A stretch of DNA of 64,000 bases from Caulobacter vibrioides OR37 (GCF_000372645.1 NZ_APMP01000009.1:62001-126000), one strand, 5' to 3'. Shown: positions 16,985 to 26,353, numbered from the stretch's first letter. Program-made: numbers and translations. Notes: generated by a model from the sequence alone, not told the origin.

Positions 16985-17664
16985 ACGCTCCCGTGATCGT
17001 CGTGACAGGGGCCGCCGGCGCCCTGGGCTCGGTGGTGGCCGCGCGTCTGGCCGCCGCTGGCGCGCGCGTCGTTGGCGTCGATCTCGCGCGCGAAGGGCTC
17101 TCGCCCGCCTTGGCCCTAGCGCTCGGCGGGGTCGACCTTGGAGAGCCCGCGCAAGTGCGAGCGGCGTTCGCGGCGGTGGCGGAGCGCTTTGGCCGCCTGG
17201 ATGGCCTGGTCAATATCGCCGGCGGCTTTGCCTGGGAAACCATCGAAAGCGGCGCCGTGGAAACCTGGGACCGGCTGTACGCCATGAATGTCCGTTCCGC
17301 GCTCTTGGCCTGCCAGGCGGCGACGGAAGCGCTGGCGCGCGACGGCGGGGCGATCGTCAATGTCGGAGCCGCCGCCGCCCAACGGGCGTCCTTGGGAATG
17401 GGCGCCTATGCCGCATCCAAATCCGGCGTCGCTCGCTTGACCGAGGCGCTGGCCGCAGAGTTGCTGGACCGAGGGGTGCGCGTGAACGCCGTGGCGCCGA
17501 GCATCATCGACACCCCGCTCAATCGCAGGGACATGCCCGACGCCGACTTCGAGCGCTGGGTCGCGCCCGAAGCACTCGCCGAGGTCGTCGCGTTTCTCCT
17601 GTCGCCGGCCGCCCGCGCCATGACCGGCGCCTTGCTTCCCGTCACCGGCCGCACGCCGCTCTAG
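16981..17664 (+). CDS. Short-chain dehydrogenase/reductase with catalytic Ser replaced
   Basis: 227 aa. The Rossmann motif TGAAGALG, the NIAGG motif (NAG equivalent) and catalytic YAASK are present. At 13 residues before the Tyr, where SDRs have their catalytic Ser, the sequence has Ala (VNVGAAAAQRASLGMGAY). Either a nearby Ser takes over or activity is lost. It is translationally coupled to the methyltransferase upstream. Substrate not deducible; a role in oxidising or reducing a hydroxy/keto intermediate of the island pathway is an inference. Confidence 0.8.
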   Translation: MNAPVIVVTGAAGALGSVVAARLAAAGARVVGVDLAREGLSPALALALGGVDLGEPAQVRAAFAAVAERFGRLDGLVNIAGGFAWETIESGAVETWDRLYAMNVRSALLACQAATEALARDGGAIVNVGAAAAQRASLGMGAYAASKSGVARLTEALAAELLDRGVRVNAVAPSIIDTPLNRRDMPDADFERWVAPEALAEVVAFLLSPAARAMTGALLPVTGRTPL

Positions 17665-17717
17665 CTTGGCTTTCGGATCTTCCTTCGTCTCGTAGGGTGG
17701 ACACTCGACGCCGAATT

Positions 17718-17737
17718 TTAAATCGTATACTAGATTG
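17718..17737. promoter_or_regulatory. Putative GntR operator, site 7 (PaaK-like ligase and MFS)
   Basis: Core GTATAC at 17725-17730, context TTTAAATCGTATACTAGATT, 37 nt upstream of the GTG start at 17767. Confidence 0.6.
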
Positions 17738-17766
17738 CCTAAGAACATCGACGTAGGGAGAGAGAC

Positions 17767-19071
17767 GTGGCGATTGAGGATTTTGGCGATCTGACGCGTG
17801 AAATGTGGGACGAGGCCGCCGAGACCGAGCCGATGGAGTCGCGACGTCAGCGTTCGCTTGCCGCACTAAAGACCGAATGGCTCCGGGTCTGGGATGAGCC
17901 TATCCCCTTCTATCGCGACAAGTTCGAGGCCGCCGGTCTGACACGCGACGCCATGCCCGCCCTGGACGAGATTCCAGTGACGCGGAAGGGCGAACTCCGC
18001 GCGAACGAAGCCGAACACCCGGTTTTCGGCACCCACCGCTCGACCCGGCTTTACAAGGATGGCCAGATCAACGCCCTGCGGATCGCCCAATCGACCGGAA
18101 CGACCGGCAAGGCCTGGTACATCTTCTACTCGAAGGATGACCTGCTGCGCTGGCGAGCGCTCAACAAAGAGCAGCTTTGGCGCAACGGCGTGCGCCCAGG
18201 AAATCACTTCACCCACGCCTGGCCGGGGGGCATGTATCCGACCGGTATACTGGGCGGCGCGCAGTATAGCGACCTCGACGTGATCGAACTGCCCGTGGGC
18301 CCGCCCTTTTCGGCGGCCGACGCCCTACGTCACATCCAGATCTGGCAGGATTGCGGGATCGACGCGCTGATGTGCACGATTTCTCAGTTGCAAATCTATG
18401 ACGCCGCCGCCCAAGGCGCCGGGATCGACCTAGCTTCGATTCTGAAGGGCAAGCCACTGATTACCTCGGGCGAGGCCATATGGCAGTTCGAAGCCGGACG
18501 TAAGCGCATCGAGGACGCCTACGGCGTCTCGCTATTCAACATCGGCGGCGCTTCCGAAGCCCCTGGCTTTGTCACGGCCGACAGCCGCTACCACGACGGT
18601 CTGATCTGTCCGACCGATCACTACTGGATTCAAGTCTGCGATCCGGAAACCGGTAAGGAAGTGCCACCCGGAACGCCCGGCCACCTGGTCATCAACGCGT
18701 TCGGCATGGATCACTTCATGCTGCGCTACGACCTCGAAGACCTGGTCGTCCTGCATGAGGGCCCCGACAAATCTGGCCGCACGGCCCAACGCTATACGAT
18801 CTTGGGTCGCCTGGCTGATCGCGCCATAGTCGGCGGGAAGGCGCTTCTACCCATCGATGTGCAGCTGGCGCTCGAAACCTTCGGCGCGCCGGAATACACC
18901 ATGGCCGCCGGTGTCGCCGACGCGCTGATGCTCAATATCGAGGGCGAGGGCTCCGCCGCCCGGTTGACCGACGGTCTGTCCGCCGCGCTCGGCGTCCCGG
19001 TGGTGATCACCGAGGTCCCCGTCGGCTCGATCCCGCGCTCGACCTTCAAGCAGCGTCGACTGGCGGAGTGA
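17767..19071 (+). CDS. PaaK-like acyl/aryl-CoA ligase (AMP-forming)
   Basis: 434 aa, the size of phenylacetate-CoA ligases, with the adenylate P-loop QSTGTTGKAWYIFYS and the typical N-terminal FYRDKFEAAGL. Later blocks include ITSGEAIWQFEAGRKRIEDAYG and the acceptor motif GGASEAPG. It would activate a carboxylic acid with ATP and CoA. The GTG start follows a strong GGGAGAGAG ribosome site. The stop overlaps the following MFS gene (TGATG). An operator precedes it. Confidence 0.8.
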   Translation: MAIEDFGDLTREMWDEAAETEPMESRRQRSLAALKTEWLRVWDEPIPFYRDKFEAAGLTRDAMPALDEIPVTRKGELRANEAEHPVFGTHRSTRLYKDGQINALRIAQSTGTTGKAWYIFYSKDDLLRWRALNKEQLWRNGVRPGNHFTHAWPGGMYPTGILGGAQYSDLDVIELPVGPPFSAADALRHIQIWQDCGIDALMCTISQLQIYDAAAQGAGIDLASILKGKPLITSGEAIWQFEAGRKRIEDAYGVSLFNIGGASEAPGFVTADSRYHDGLICPTDHYWIQVCDPETGKEVPPGTPGHLVINAFGMDHFMLRYDLEDLVVLHEGPDKSGRTAQRYTILGRLADRAIVGGKALLPIDVQLALETFGAPEYTMAAGVADALMLNIEGEGSAARLTDGLSAALGVPVVITEVPVGSIPRSTFKQRRLAE

Positions 19072-20393
19072 TGGCCGGGGACGCGCTCAACAGTGGCGAG
19101 GCGTCGGATCCCGAGGCCCGCTACCGCTGGTATGTGCTCGCCATTCTGATGCTGGCCTATACCGTCCACTACCTGGATCGCAGCGTCGTCAACGCGGTGC
19201 TGGAGCCCATTCGCGTCGAGTTCCATGTCTCGGACGCGGCGTTGGGTCTGTTGGCGGGGCCGGTCTATGCGGTGGCGTTCGCTTGCGCCGGCGTGCCGCT
19301 TGGCCTGCTGATCGATCGGGTCAACCGCAAGCGCCTGCTGGCGACCCTGTTGGCCGGCTGGAGCGCGTTGACCTTCGTCAGCGGCTTCGCGGGCGGCTTT
19401 TCCATGCTCTTGGCGGCTCGGGCGGCGGTCGGCGCGGCCGAAGCCGGCGGCTCGCCAACAGCCATGTCGCTCTTGTCCGACTACTTTCCGGCGTCCAAGC
19501 GCGCGACGGCGACAGGCGTCTTCTTCCTGAGCGTCACGCTCGGCATCTTCCTGGGCTACCTCGTCAGCGGCGTCGTCGCGGCCCATCACGGTTGGCGCGC
19601 GGCCTTCCTGGTGGCCGGCGCCCCCGGCCTCCTGATCGCGCTGCTCTTGATGGCAACGGTGCGCGAGCCGCCGCGCGGCCGGTTCGATGCGCGAGCCGTT
19701 CAGGCCCGTCCGTCTCTGCTGGAGACCTTCTCGGCCCTGCTCGGGCGTCGGGCCCTAGCGCTCACGCTCGTCGCGCTGGTCATCGCCGCGACCGTCACGG
19801 GCGGCTTCAACGCCTTCGTCATCTCGCTCCTAGTCCGCCGCTATGAGCTCGGCCTGGCCGAAGCGGCGATCATCGTCTCGGTCTCTCTGGGCGTCTTCGG
19901 CGGCCTGGGATCGGTTTTTTGGGGCGCGCTCAGCGACCGGGTCGCCGAGCGCGGCGCCTTCGCCCCGCCCCTGCTCATCGCGATCACTTCGCTGATCGCG
20001 ACAGGATTTGGCGTCTTTGGCGTTCTCGAAGGCTCGTTGAAGAGCAGCATCCTGGGTATCGCCGGGTTTTCGCTGTTCATCACCAGCTTCATGGGCGGCG
20101 GCTATGGCCTGCTGTTGAACCTATCGCCGCCATCCATCCGAGGGGCCTGCACCGCGATGGCGCAAGTGTTGGTCAATCTGATCGGCGTGGGCTTTGGACC
20201 GCTCGTCGTAGGCGGGCTCAGCAGCGCCCTTGGGGCGAGCGGCAAGGTCGACGGCCTTGCCTGGGCCCTGGTGCTCGTTCTGCTCCTGTCGCTGGTCAGC
20301 GCCGCTTGCCAAGTCGGCGTGGCCAACGCCCTGAGGCGCTCAGCCGCCGCTGGCCAATCCCCCTTGCCGAACCCGCTCCCCGCGCCTAATTAG
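19071..20393 (+). CDS. MFS transporter, spinster-like
   Basis: 440 aa with 12 predicted membrane helices. The first helix has the LAYTVHYLDRSVVNAVLEPI signature of proteobacterial spinster-type MFS proteins, and the loop 2-3 motif is GLLIDRVNRKRLLA. These permeases often lie in catabolic clusters for aromatic or terpenoid acids. Translationally coupled to the PaaK-like ligase, suggesting import and activation of the same acid. The TAG stop is part of the next operator. Confidence 0.85.
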   Translation: MAGDALNSGEASDPEARYRWYVLAILMLAYTVHYLDRSVVNAVLEPIRVEFHVSDAALGLLAGPVYAVAFACAGVPLGLLIDRVNRKRLLATLLAGWSALTFVSGFAGGFSMLLAARAAVGAAEAGGSPTAMSLLSDYFPASKRATATGVFFLSVTLGIFLGYLVSGVVAAHHGWRAAFLVAGAPGLLIALLLMATVREPPRGRFDARAVQARPSLLETFSALLGRRALALTLVALVIAATVTGGFNAFVISLLVRRYELGLAEAAIIVSVSLGVFGGLGSVFWGALSDRVAERGAFAPPLLIAITSLIATGFGVFGVLEGSLKSSILGIAGFSLFITSFMGGGYGLLLNLSPPSIRGACTAMAQVLVNLIGVGFGPLVVGGLSSALGASGKVDGLAWALVLVLLLSLVSAACQVGVANALRRSAAAGQSPLPNPLPAPN

Positions 20394-20405
20394 TATACTA
20401 GTTTT
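20386..20405. promoter_or_regulatory. Putative GntR operator, site 8 (seven-gene acyl-CoA operon)
   Basis: The best match of all: CTAATTAGTATACTAGTTTT, core 20393-20398. The core begins at the last base of the MFS stop codon and lies 19 nt before the first acyl-CoA dehydrogenase start. Confidence 0.7.
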
Positions 20406-20416
20406 GGAGACAGCCC

Positions 20417-21538
20417 ATGCGCTTATCCTTTTCAAGCGATCATCAGGGCCTGCGGGAGGAATTCGAACATGTCTTCGCCGCCGAGGCGACGAGCGCCCGC
20501 GCGCGCGCGGGCGCGTCGAGTCCGGAAGGCTGGGATCGCGCGCTTTGGCGGCAGTTGTCCGAGTTGGGCTGGCTCGGCGTGACGGCCAGTGAGGCCCATG
20601 GCGGCTTGGGTCAGGATCCCCTGGCGCTCTGCCTTATCGCCGAAGCCTTCGGTCAACGCCTGGCGGCGATTCCGTTCCTCGGCGCCGCGCTCGGTTTCGC
20701 CGACGCGTTGCTCACGATCGGCGACCGGTCTCTGTCGGACGCGCTGGCGCCGGGTGTCGTAGCTGGTGAGGTGATCGGCGCTCTGGCGATCCCCGAGCAT
20801 TTCACGGCGCTGGATATCGACGACGGACACGCCAGCGGCGCCTGCCCAGCCTTGATGGACGCGGCCGCGACGACTCACATCCTGACCTTGGCGGGAGCAG
20901 GATCGGACGCGCAGCTGATCCTGCTGGATGTAACCGCCGCCCACCGCGAACGGATCGACTCCCTGGACAGAGTCAACCTGGCTTGGGCGGTCACGTTTGA
21001 CCGCGCGCCGAGCCGAACCTTGGCGCGCGGCGAAACGGCGTCGGACCTGTGGCGAACGCTACGAGCTCGCTACGCGACCTTCATGTCCTTCGTCCAGATC
21101 GGCGCGGCCAGCGCCGCACTGGACATGGCGCGTGATCATGTCATCCAGCGTTACGCCTTCGGTCGCCCCCTCGGGTCGTTCCAGGCGGTCAAGCATGAGC
21201 TGGCCGACGTGCTGGCGGCCATCGAGATCGCCCGATCGAACGCCTGGTTCGCCGCCGCCGCGCTGAACGAGGGCGGATCGGCTCTGGCTCAGGCCGGCGC
21301 CGCCGCGCGCGTATCCGCCACAGACGCCCACCGCTTGGCCGCCCGCGCCAATGTTCACCTTCACGGTGGCCTTGGGGTCACGGCCGAGAGCGACGCCCAC
21401 CTTCATTATCGACGCGCTCAGGCTCTTGGCCTGGTCATCGGCCCCTCGTCGGTCTGGCGCGAGCGCCTGATAGCCGAGTTGGTCGCCGCGCGCGCCGTCG
21501 CGCCCGCCGCGCCGCAGCTACCGAGGACCGGCTCATGA
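20417..21538 (+). CDS. Acyl-CoA dehydrogenase, short non-catalytic-type subunit (pair 1)
   Basis: 373 aa. FAD-dependent fold with DMARDHVIQRYAFGRPLGSFQAVKHELADVL and the C-terminal LHGGLGVTAESDAHLHYRRA block of FadE27/FadE28-type partners. At the helix G position where the long partner has Glu-Arg, this protein has Ala-Arg (ARYATFMSF), so it probably provides only FAD or substrate contacts. ATGA overlap with the long subunit at 21535. First gene of the operon running to 28142. Confidence 0.85.
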   Translation: MRLSFSSDHQGLREEFEHVFAAEATSARARAGASSPEGWDRALWRQLSELGWLGVTASEAHGGLGQDPLALCLIAEAFGQRLAAIPFLGAALGFADALLTIGDRSLSDALAPGVVAGEVIGALAIPEHFTALDIDDGHASGACPALMDAAATTHILTLAGAGSDAQLILLDVTAAHRERIDSLDRVNLAWAVTFDRAPSRTLARGETASDLWRTLRARYATFMSFVQIGAASAALDMARDHVIQRYAFGRPLGSFQAVKHELADVLAAIEIARSNAWFAAAALNEGGSALAQAGAAARVSATDAHRLAARANVHLHGGLGVTAESDAHLHYRRAQALGLVIGPSSVWRERLIAELVAARAVAPAAPQLPRTGS

Positions 21539-22764
21539 ACCTCAACGACACGCCCGAGGAGGCCGCGTTCCGCGCCGAAGCGCGCGCCTGGATCGCCGCC
21601 AACCGATACGACGAGAGGACGATGGAGACCCTGAAGGGCCTGGCGGGCAACGGCGCGCCCCTCCCCTCGGCGGAACTCTGGGCCCTGGCCAAGGACTGGA
21701 ACGCCCGCAAGTACGACGCCGGCTATGCGGTCCTGACCTGGCCCAAGGCGTTCGGCGGCCGAGACGCGCCCAACCTTGCCGCCATCTTCGCCGAGGAGGA
21801 AGGCCCGCTGGCGCGCTTCCAGGGCTATCTGGTGATCACCCAATTCATGTGCGCGGCGACCTTGATGGCGTTCGCTTCGTCGGAACAGAAGGCCGCCCTG
21901 CTGCCGCGTATCGCCCGGGCCGATGACATCTGGTGCCAGATGTTCTCCGAGCCGGCCGCGGGCTCCGATCTGGCGGCGGTCCGCACCCGCGCCGAACGTG
22001 TCGAGGGCGGCTGGCGGGTAAACGGCCAGAAGGTTTGGACCAGCGGCGCGCACATGGCCGGCTGGGGAACCTTGCTGGCCCGGACCGATCCGACGACGCC
22101 CAAGCACAAGGGCTTGACCATGTTCTTCCTCCGCATGGACAGTCCAGGCGTGCGCGTTCGGCCGATCGAACTGATGTCCGGCGAAGCCGAATTCAACGAA
22201 ATCTTCTTCGACGACGTCTTCATTCCCGACGCCCAGCGTCTCGGCGAGGTCGGCGCGGGCTGGAAAGCCGCTGTCGTGACGCTGAACAGCGAGCGCATGG
22301 CCATCGGGGCGATGCTGGACGTCGATTCCGCCGCCCTGCTGGACCTCGCCTGCGAGACAGGCGCGATCACGCGGGCGGATGTGCGCCAAACGCTCGCGGA
22401 CTGGATCATCAAGGAGCGCGGGCTTCGCGCCTGTGTCGCGCGGCAGCTGACGGCGATTTCCGAGGGCCGCGCGCCGGGTCCGGAGGCGGCGACCATCAAG
22501 CTCGTCGGCGGCGTGATGATCGAAGACATGGCCGCCTACGCCCTGGACCTTATCGACGGTGAGGGCCTGGCGTTGCGGCCTGGCCGCGACCCGCGCCGCG
22601 TCTATCGCGACATGTTCTACTTTGGTCCCGCGCAGCGCGCCGCCGGCGGCTCGGACGAAGTGCTCAAGAATGTTCTGGCTGAAAGGGTTCTGGGCCTTCC
22701 GATGGAGGATCGTCCGGACAACCGGCTGCCCTTCAACGAGGTGCCGACGGCGCCCCGCGGCTAG
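21535..22764 (+). CDS. Acyl-CoA dehydrogenase, long catalytic-type subunit (pair 1)
   Basis: 409 aa. The flavin loop WCQMFSEPAAGSDLAAVRTR and NGQKVWTSGAHMA are standard. The candidate catalytic base is Glu in VVTLNSERMAIG, equivalent to the helix G Glu of isovaleryl-CoA dehydrogenase and steroid FadE26/29-type enzymes. The C-terminus AAGGSDEVLKNVLAERVLGLP lacks the Glu of the short/medium-chain type. Expected to form an alpha2-beta2 enzyme with the 20417 product. Introduces a 2,3 double bond into an acyl-CoA. Confidence 0.88.
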   Translation: MNLNDTPEEAAFRAEARAWIAANRYDERTMETLKGLAGNGAPLPSAELWALAKDWNARKYDAGYAVLTWPKAFGGRDAPNLAAIFAEEEGPLARFQGYLVITQFMCAATLMAFASSEQKAALLPRIARADDIWCQMFSEPAAGSDLAAVRTRAERVEGGWRVNGQKVWTSGAHMAGWGTLLARTDPTTPKHKGLTMFFLRMDSPGVRVRPIELMSGEAEFNEIFFDDVFIPDAQRLGEVGAGWKAAVVTLNSERMAIGAMLDVDSAALLDLACETGAITRADVRQTLADWIIKERGLRACVARQLTAISEGRAPGPEAATIKLVGGVMIEDMAAYALDLIDGEGLALRPGRDPRRVYRDMFYFGPAQRAAGGSDEVLKNVLAERVLGLPMEDRPDNRLPFNEVPTAPRG

Positions 22765-22789
22765 AACCATATAGGGAGGAAGAAAGATC

Positions 22790-24241
22790 ATGGACGCCCA
22801 AGGCCAAGACTTCACCCGCAACGCACCGCTGATCGGCGGTCGCTGGCTGAGCGCCACTTCGCTGGGCAAGGCGGATCATCTCAATCCAGCCAACAATCGC
22901 CCCCAGGCCGAACTGCACATCGGCGGCGCGGCGGAGATCGACCAGGCCGTGGCCGCCGCGCGCCAGTCGCACCGGGCCTGGGCCGGACTCGGCGGCGACG
23001 CCCGCCGTGATATCCTCCTGCGCTGGGCCCAACTGATCGAGGACAATCGCGAGCAGTTCACGCGTCTGGCCGCGCTGGAAAGCGGCACCCCGGTGATGAT
23101 CGGCGGCGGGGTCGGCTTGGCGCTCCATTGGCTGCGCTATTTCGCCGGCTGGGCCGACAAGATCGCCGGAGACGCGGTCGAGCCGATCGGCGCGGCCGGG
23201 ATGAACTACACCCGGCACGAGCCCTATGGGGTCGTCGGCCTGATCATACCCTGGAACTCGCCAATGGTCGCCAGCGCGATGAAGGTTGCGCCGGCCTTGG
23301 CGGCCGGCAACAGCGTCGTGCTCAAGCCTCCGACCCTCACGCCGTTCGTGGCCCTACGCCTGGCCGAGCTCGCGCTGCAGGCGGGCATGCCCGAGGGGGC
23401 GTTCAACGTCGTTCCCGGCGACGCCGAAGCCGGCAACGCCCTGGTGACCCATCGCGACGTCGCCAAGGTCAGCTTCACAGGCGGAGAGACGGTGGCCAAG
23501 ACCGTGATGCGCAACTGCGCCGACCATCTCAAGCCCCTAGCCCTGGAACTGGGCGGGAAGTCGGCCAATCTGATCTTCGAGGATGCCGACCTCGACGCCG
23601 CGGCCCAAATGGCGGCGATCCATGGAACGGCCGTTCTGGCCGGACAAGGTTGCGTCTTGCCCACCCGCGCCTACGTCCACGAAAGCCTCTACGACGCGTT
23701 CGTGGCCAGGGTGAAAGCGATCGTGGAGAGCTTCCGCGTCGGCGATCCGCTCGATCCGACGAACTTCGTGGGCCCCGTGATCAGCCGCGGCGCCGCCAGC
23801 CGGATCCTCGGCATGATCGAGCGGGCGAAACAGGAGGGCGGAGAGCTTATCGCCGGCGGAGAAAAGCTCGGCGGCGCCCTGGCCGAAGGCAATTTTATCG
23901 CGCCGACGGTGTTTGGCGTCGCTCACGACAGTGATCTCGCGCGGCGGGAAGTGTTCGGCCCGGTCCTGGCCGTTTCGCGCTTTTCGGACGATGACGACGC
24001 CCTGGCCAAGGCCAACGACTCGGACTTCGGCCTGGGCGCCTACGTCCACACCCGCGACCTGGGCCGCGCTCACCGCCTCGCCGCCGGGCTCAAGGCCGGC
24101 GCCGTGTCGATCAATAGCGGCGTACCCATGGCCCCGAACACGCCCTTCGGCGGCTACAAGCAGTCGGGCTTCGGGCGCGAGGGCGGCAAGGCGGGGCTCG
24201 AAGAGTTCCTGCAGGTCAAGAACGTCTACATCCCCTTCTGA
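22790..24241 (+). CDS. NAD(P)-dependent aldehyde dehydrogenase
   Basis: 483 aa. Landmarks are IIPWNSPMVASAMKVAPALAA, KVSFTGGETVAKTVM, the general base Glu in LALELGGKSANLI, and the nucleophilic Cys in AGQGCVLPTRAYV. The C-terminal NTPFGGYKQSGFGREGG is typical. Oxidises an aldehyde to the acid. Its place between acyl-CoA dehydrogenases and a CoA transferase suggests that the acid formed is next converted to its CoA ester. A second aldehyde dehydrogenase, more distant in sequence, lies at 58871. Confidence 0.9.
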   Translation: MDAQGQDFTRNAPLIGGRWLSATSLGKADHLNPANNRPQAELHIGGAAEIDQAVAAARQSHRAWAGLGGDARRDILLRWAQLIEDNREQFTRLAALESGTPVMIGGGVGLALHWLRYFAGWADKIAGDAVEPIGAAGMNYTRHEPYGVVGLIIPWNSPMVASAMKVAPALAAGNSVVLKPPTLTPFVALRLAELALQAGMPEGAFNVVPGDAEAGNALVTHRDVAKVSFTGGETVAKTVMRNCADHLKPLALELGGKSANLIFEDADLDAAAQMAAIHGTAVLAGQGCVLPTRAYVHESLYDAFVARVKAIVESFRVGDPLDPTNFVGPVISRGAASRILGMIERAKQEGGELIAGGEKLGGALAEGNFIAPTVFGVAHDSDLARREVFGPVLAVSRFSDDDDALAKANDSDFGLGAYVHTRDLGRAHRLAAGLKAGAVSINSGVPMAPNTPFGGYKQSGFGREGGKAGLEEFLQVKNVYIPF

Positions 24242-24250
24242 GGAACAGCC

Positions 24251-25504
24251 ATGTTCAAACTCCTCGAAGGCGTGCGCGTGATCGAGTGCGCCATGCTGTT
24301 CAACGGTGGCGCCGTCGGAATGCATTTGGGTGATCTGGGCGCCGACGTGATCAAGATCGAAAGCCCGGGACGCGGCGACTATCTGCGCGATTTCCTGGGC
24401 CAGATCGTCCCGCACGTCAGTCCGCCGCACGCCCAGCTCAACAAGAACAAGCGCTCGGTCGAACTGGACGTGCGCACGGCCGAAGGCCGCGAACTCTTCT
24501 TCGCCCTTATCCGCGACGCCGACATCTTCATCGACGGCTTTCGCGCTGGGGCCTGCGACGAAATGGGCATTGGCTACGACGCCCAGAAGGCCATCAAGCC
24601 CGATATCGTCTACGTGCAATACACCGGCTATGGCGCGGACGGCCCCTACGCCGCCATTCCCACGCACGGCCAGCAGATGAACGCCCTGGCTGGCGGCATG
24701 CCCTGCGAGGTTGGAGAGGACGGATTCGTCCATTTCGTCCGCGGCAAGCAGTTCATGGGCGGCACCGAGCAGTCGGGACCGGGCCCTTCGGTCGGCGCGC
24801 CCGTCGCGGCCCTAGCGGCGGTCTCGGCCTTGGTTCACCGTGATCGGACCGGCAAGGGCGCATACATCGACGTATCGGCGGCCGACGCGGTTCTAGCCAT
24901 GAGCTGGATCGGCGGCGCCTTCGCGTTCAACAAACACCGACTGACGAGCCGGGTCGGCCTCGCCGACGAATCCAAGGCCGACGAGGTCGGCGGCGGCTCG
25001 GCCCGCTATCAGCTGTACCAGACCCTCGACGACCGCTTCATGCTGTTCTGCGCGATCGAACCCAAGTTCTGGCGCAACTTCTGCGCGGCGATCAACCGTC
25101 CCGATCTGGTCGAGACGATCGACCAAGGCGCGCCGGTGGACTTCGGACACGCCGACGATGCGCTGCGCAAGACGCTGACGGAGATCTTCAAGGGCCGAAC
25201 CCAGGCCGAATGGACGAAGATCGCGGCCGACCACGATATCGCCATGGGACCGGCCCCGCGGCTCGAGGAAGTGCGCGAAGACCCCCATATCGCGCACCGC
25301 GGCGTAATCGTCGACGGCGTGCATCCGGCCGCGGGCCCGTTCACCTATATCGGCTTCCCCGCCGTGATCAGCGGTGATCGCTACGGCGAGGTCCGTCCCG
25401 CGCCCGCGCTCGGCGAGCAGACGGCCGAAATTCTCTCCGAGCTTGGCGTGAACGCCGCGCGGCTGGCCCAACTCCGCGCCGCGGGCGTGGTGGGAAAGAA
25501 TTAG
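24251..25504 (+). CDS. CaiB/BaiF family CoA transferase
   Basis: 417 aa family III CoA transferase. It opens with LLEGVRVIECAMLFNGGAVG and GADVIKIESPGRGD, continues with NKNKRSVELDVRTAEGRELF, and has the Asp of VSAADAVLAMS where the catalytic Asp of formyl-CoA transferase lies. Moves CoA between carboxylic acids without ATP. Ten nucleotides downstream of the aldehyde dehydrogenase and ten upstream of the crotonase, so within one operon. Donor and acceptor unknown. Confidence 0.9.
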   Translation: MFKLLEGVRVIECAMLFNGGAVGMHLGDLGADVIKIESPGRGDYLRDFLGQIVPHVSPPHAQLNKNKRSVELDVRTAEGRELFFALIRDADIFIDGFRAGACDEMGIGYDAQKAIKPDIVYVQYTGYGADGPYAAIPTHGQQMNALAGGMPCEVGEDGFVHFVRGKQFMGGTEQSGPGPSVGAPVAALAAVSALVHRDRTGKGAYIDVSAADAVLAMSWIGGAFAFNKHRLTSRVGLADESKADEVGGGSARYQLYQTLDDRFMLFCAIEPKFWRNFCAAINRPDLVETIDQGAPVDFGHADDALRKTLTEIFKGRTQAEWTKIAADHDIAMGPAPRLEEVREDPHIAHRGVIVDGVHPAAGPFTYIGFPAVISGDRYGEVRPAPALGEQTAEILSELGVNAARLAQLRAAGVVGKN

Positions 25505-25514
25505 GGAGCACACC

Positions 25515-26327
25515 ATGGAAAGCCACGAAGGCCTGCTTTACGACATCGACGACGAAGGCGTGGCCACCATCACGCTGGACCGTCCCCAGGAAGGCAACGC
25601 CTTGACGGTCGAGATGCACCGGGCGCTGCGGCGCGTCTGGCGTGATGTCGACGAAAACCCCGCCGTGCGCGTCGCGATCGTCACCGGCGCCGGCGAACGC
25701 CATTTCTGCACCGGGGCTTCGGTCTCAGGGCTCAAGACCGATGGCGATACCGCTCTGCAGATGGGCACCTTCCAGGAATCCAACCATCTGTCGCCCTATC
25801 AGAACCGCGTCTGGAAGCCAGTGATCTGCTGCGTCAACGGCTTGGTCGCCGGCGGCGGATTTCACTTCGTCGTCGACAGCGATGTCGTCGTCGCGGCTTC
25901 GCACGCCAAATTCATGGACACCCACACCACCATCGGCCAGGTCGGGGCTCTGGAGAACATCGGCATCGCCCGACGTTCGACGCTGGGCACGGCGCTGCTT
26001 CTGACCCTGGCGGGGCGGGGTTATCGCATGGACGCCGAACGGGCCCACCAGGTGGGCTTGGTCGACATCCTCGAGCCCGACGCGCCCAGCGCCCTGGCCA
26101 AGGCGCGCGAGATCGCAAAGTTGATGGCCGGCAATTCTCCCAACGCCATGCGCCTTTCCAAACAAGCGCTCTGGGGAGCGATGGAGAACGGTTACGAGCG
26201 CGCGCTGGAGCACGGCTGGTCGCTGCTGCAGGCGCAATGGTGCCATCCAGACTTCGAGGAAGGCCCCAAGGCCTTCGCGGAAAAGCGAGCGCCGGTCTGG
26301 AACCCTGACCGGAACGCCCGTCGATAG
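25515..26327 (+). CDS. Crotonase-fold protein with both catalytic Glu replaced by His (candidate C-C hydrolase)
   Basis: 270 aa. Crotonase landmarks are HFCTGASVSGL and VNGLVAGGGFHFVVDSD. Aligned without gaps to enoyl-CoA hydratase, the first catalytic Glu (GGGCEL) is His117 (GGGFHF) and the second (QPE) is His137 (MDTHTT); Glu147 lies ten residues further on. 6-oxocamphor hydrolase, a crotonase that cleaves cyclic beta-diketones, is known to use two His plus acidic residues, so a ring-opening C-C hydrolase is an attractive reading. A plain hydratase is unlikely. The C-terminal GPKAFAEKRAPVW is normal for the fold. Confidence 0.8.
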   Translation: MESHEGLLYDIDDEGVATITLDRPQEGNALTVEMHRALRRVWRDVDENPAVRVAIVTGAGERHFCTGASVSGLKTDGDTALQMGTFQESNHLSPYQNRVWKPVICCVNGLVAGGGFHFVVDSDVVVAASHAKFMDTHTTIGQVGALENIGIARRSTLGTALLLTLAGRGYRMDAERAHQVGLVDILEPDAPSALAKAREIAKLMAGNSPNAMRLSKQALWGAMENGYERALEHGWSLLQAQWCHPDFEEGPKAFAEKRAPVWNPDRNARR

Positions 26328-26353
26328 GACAATTCAGGATACAAGGTCAGAAC

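Noticed and set aside
18245..18250. Another GTATAC within the PaaK-like ligase gene
   Set aside because: It lies deep in coding sequence (Gly-Ile-Leu codons), without A/T-rich arms and with no gene start nearby, so it is not counted as an operator.
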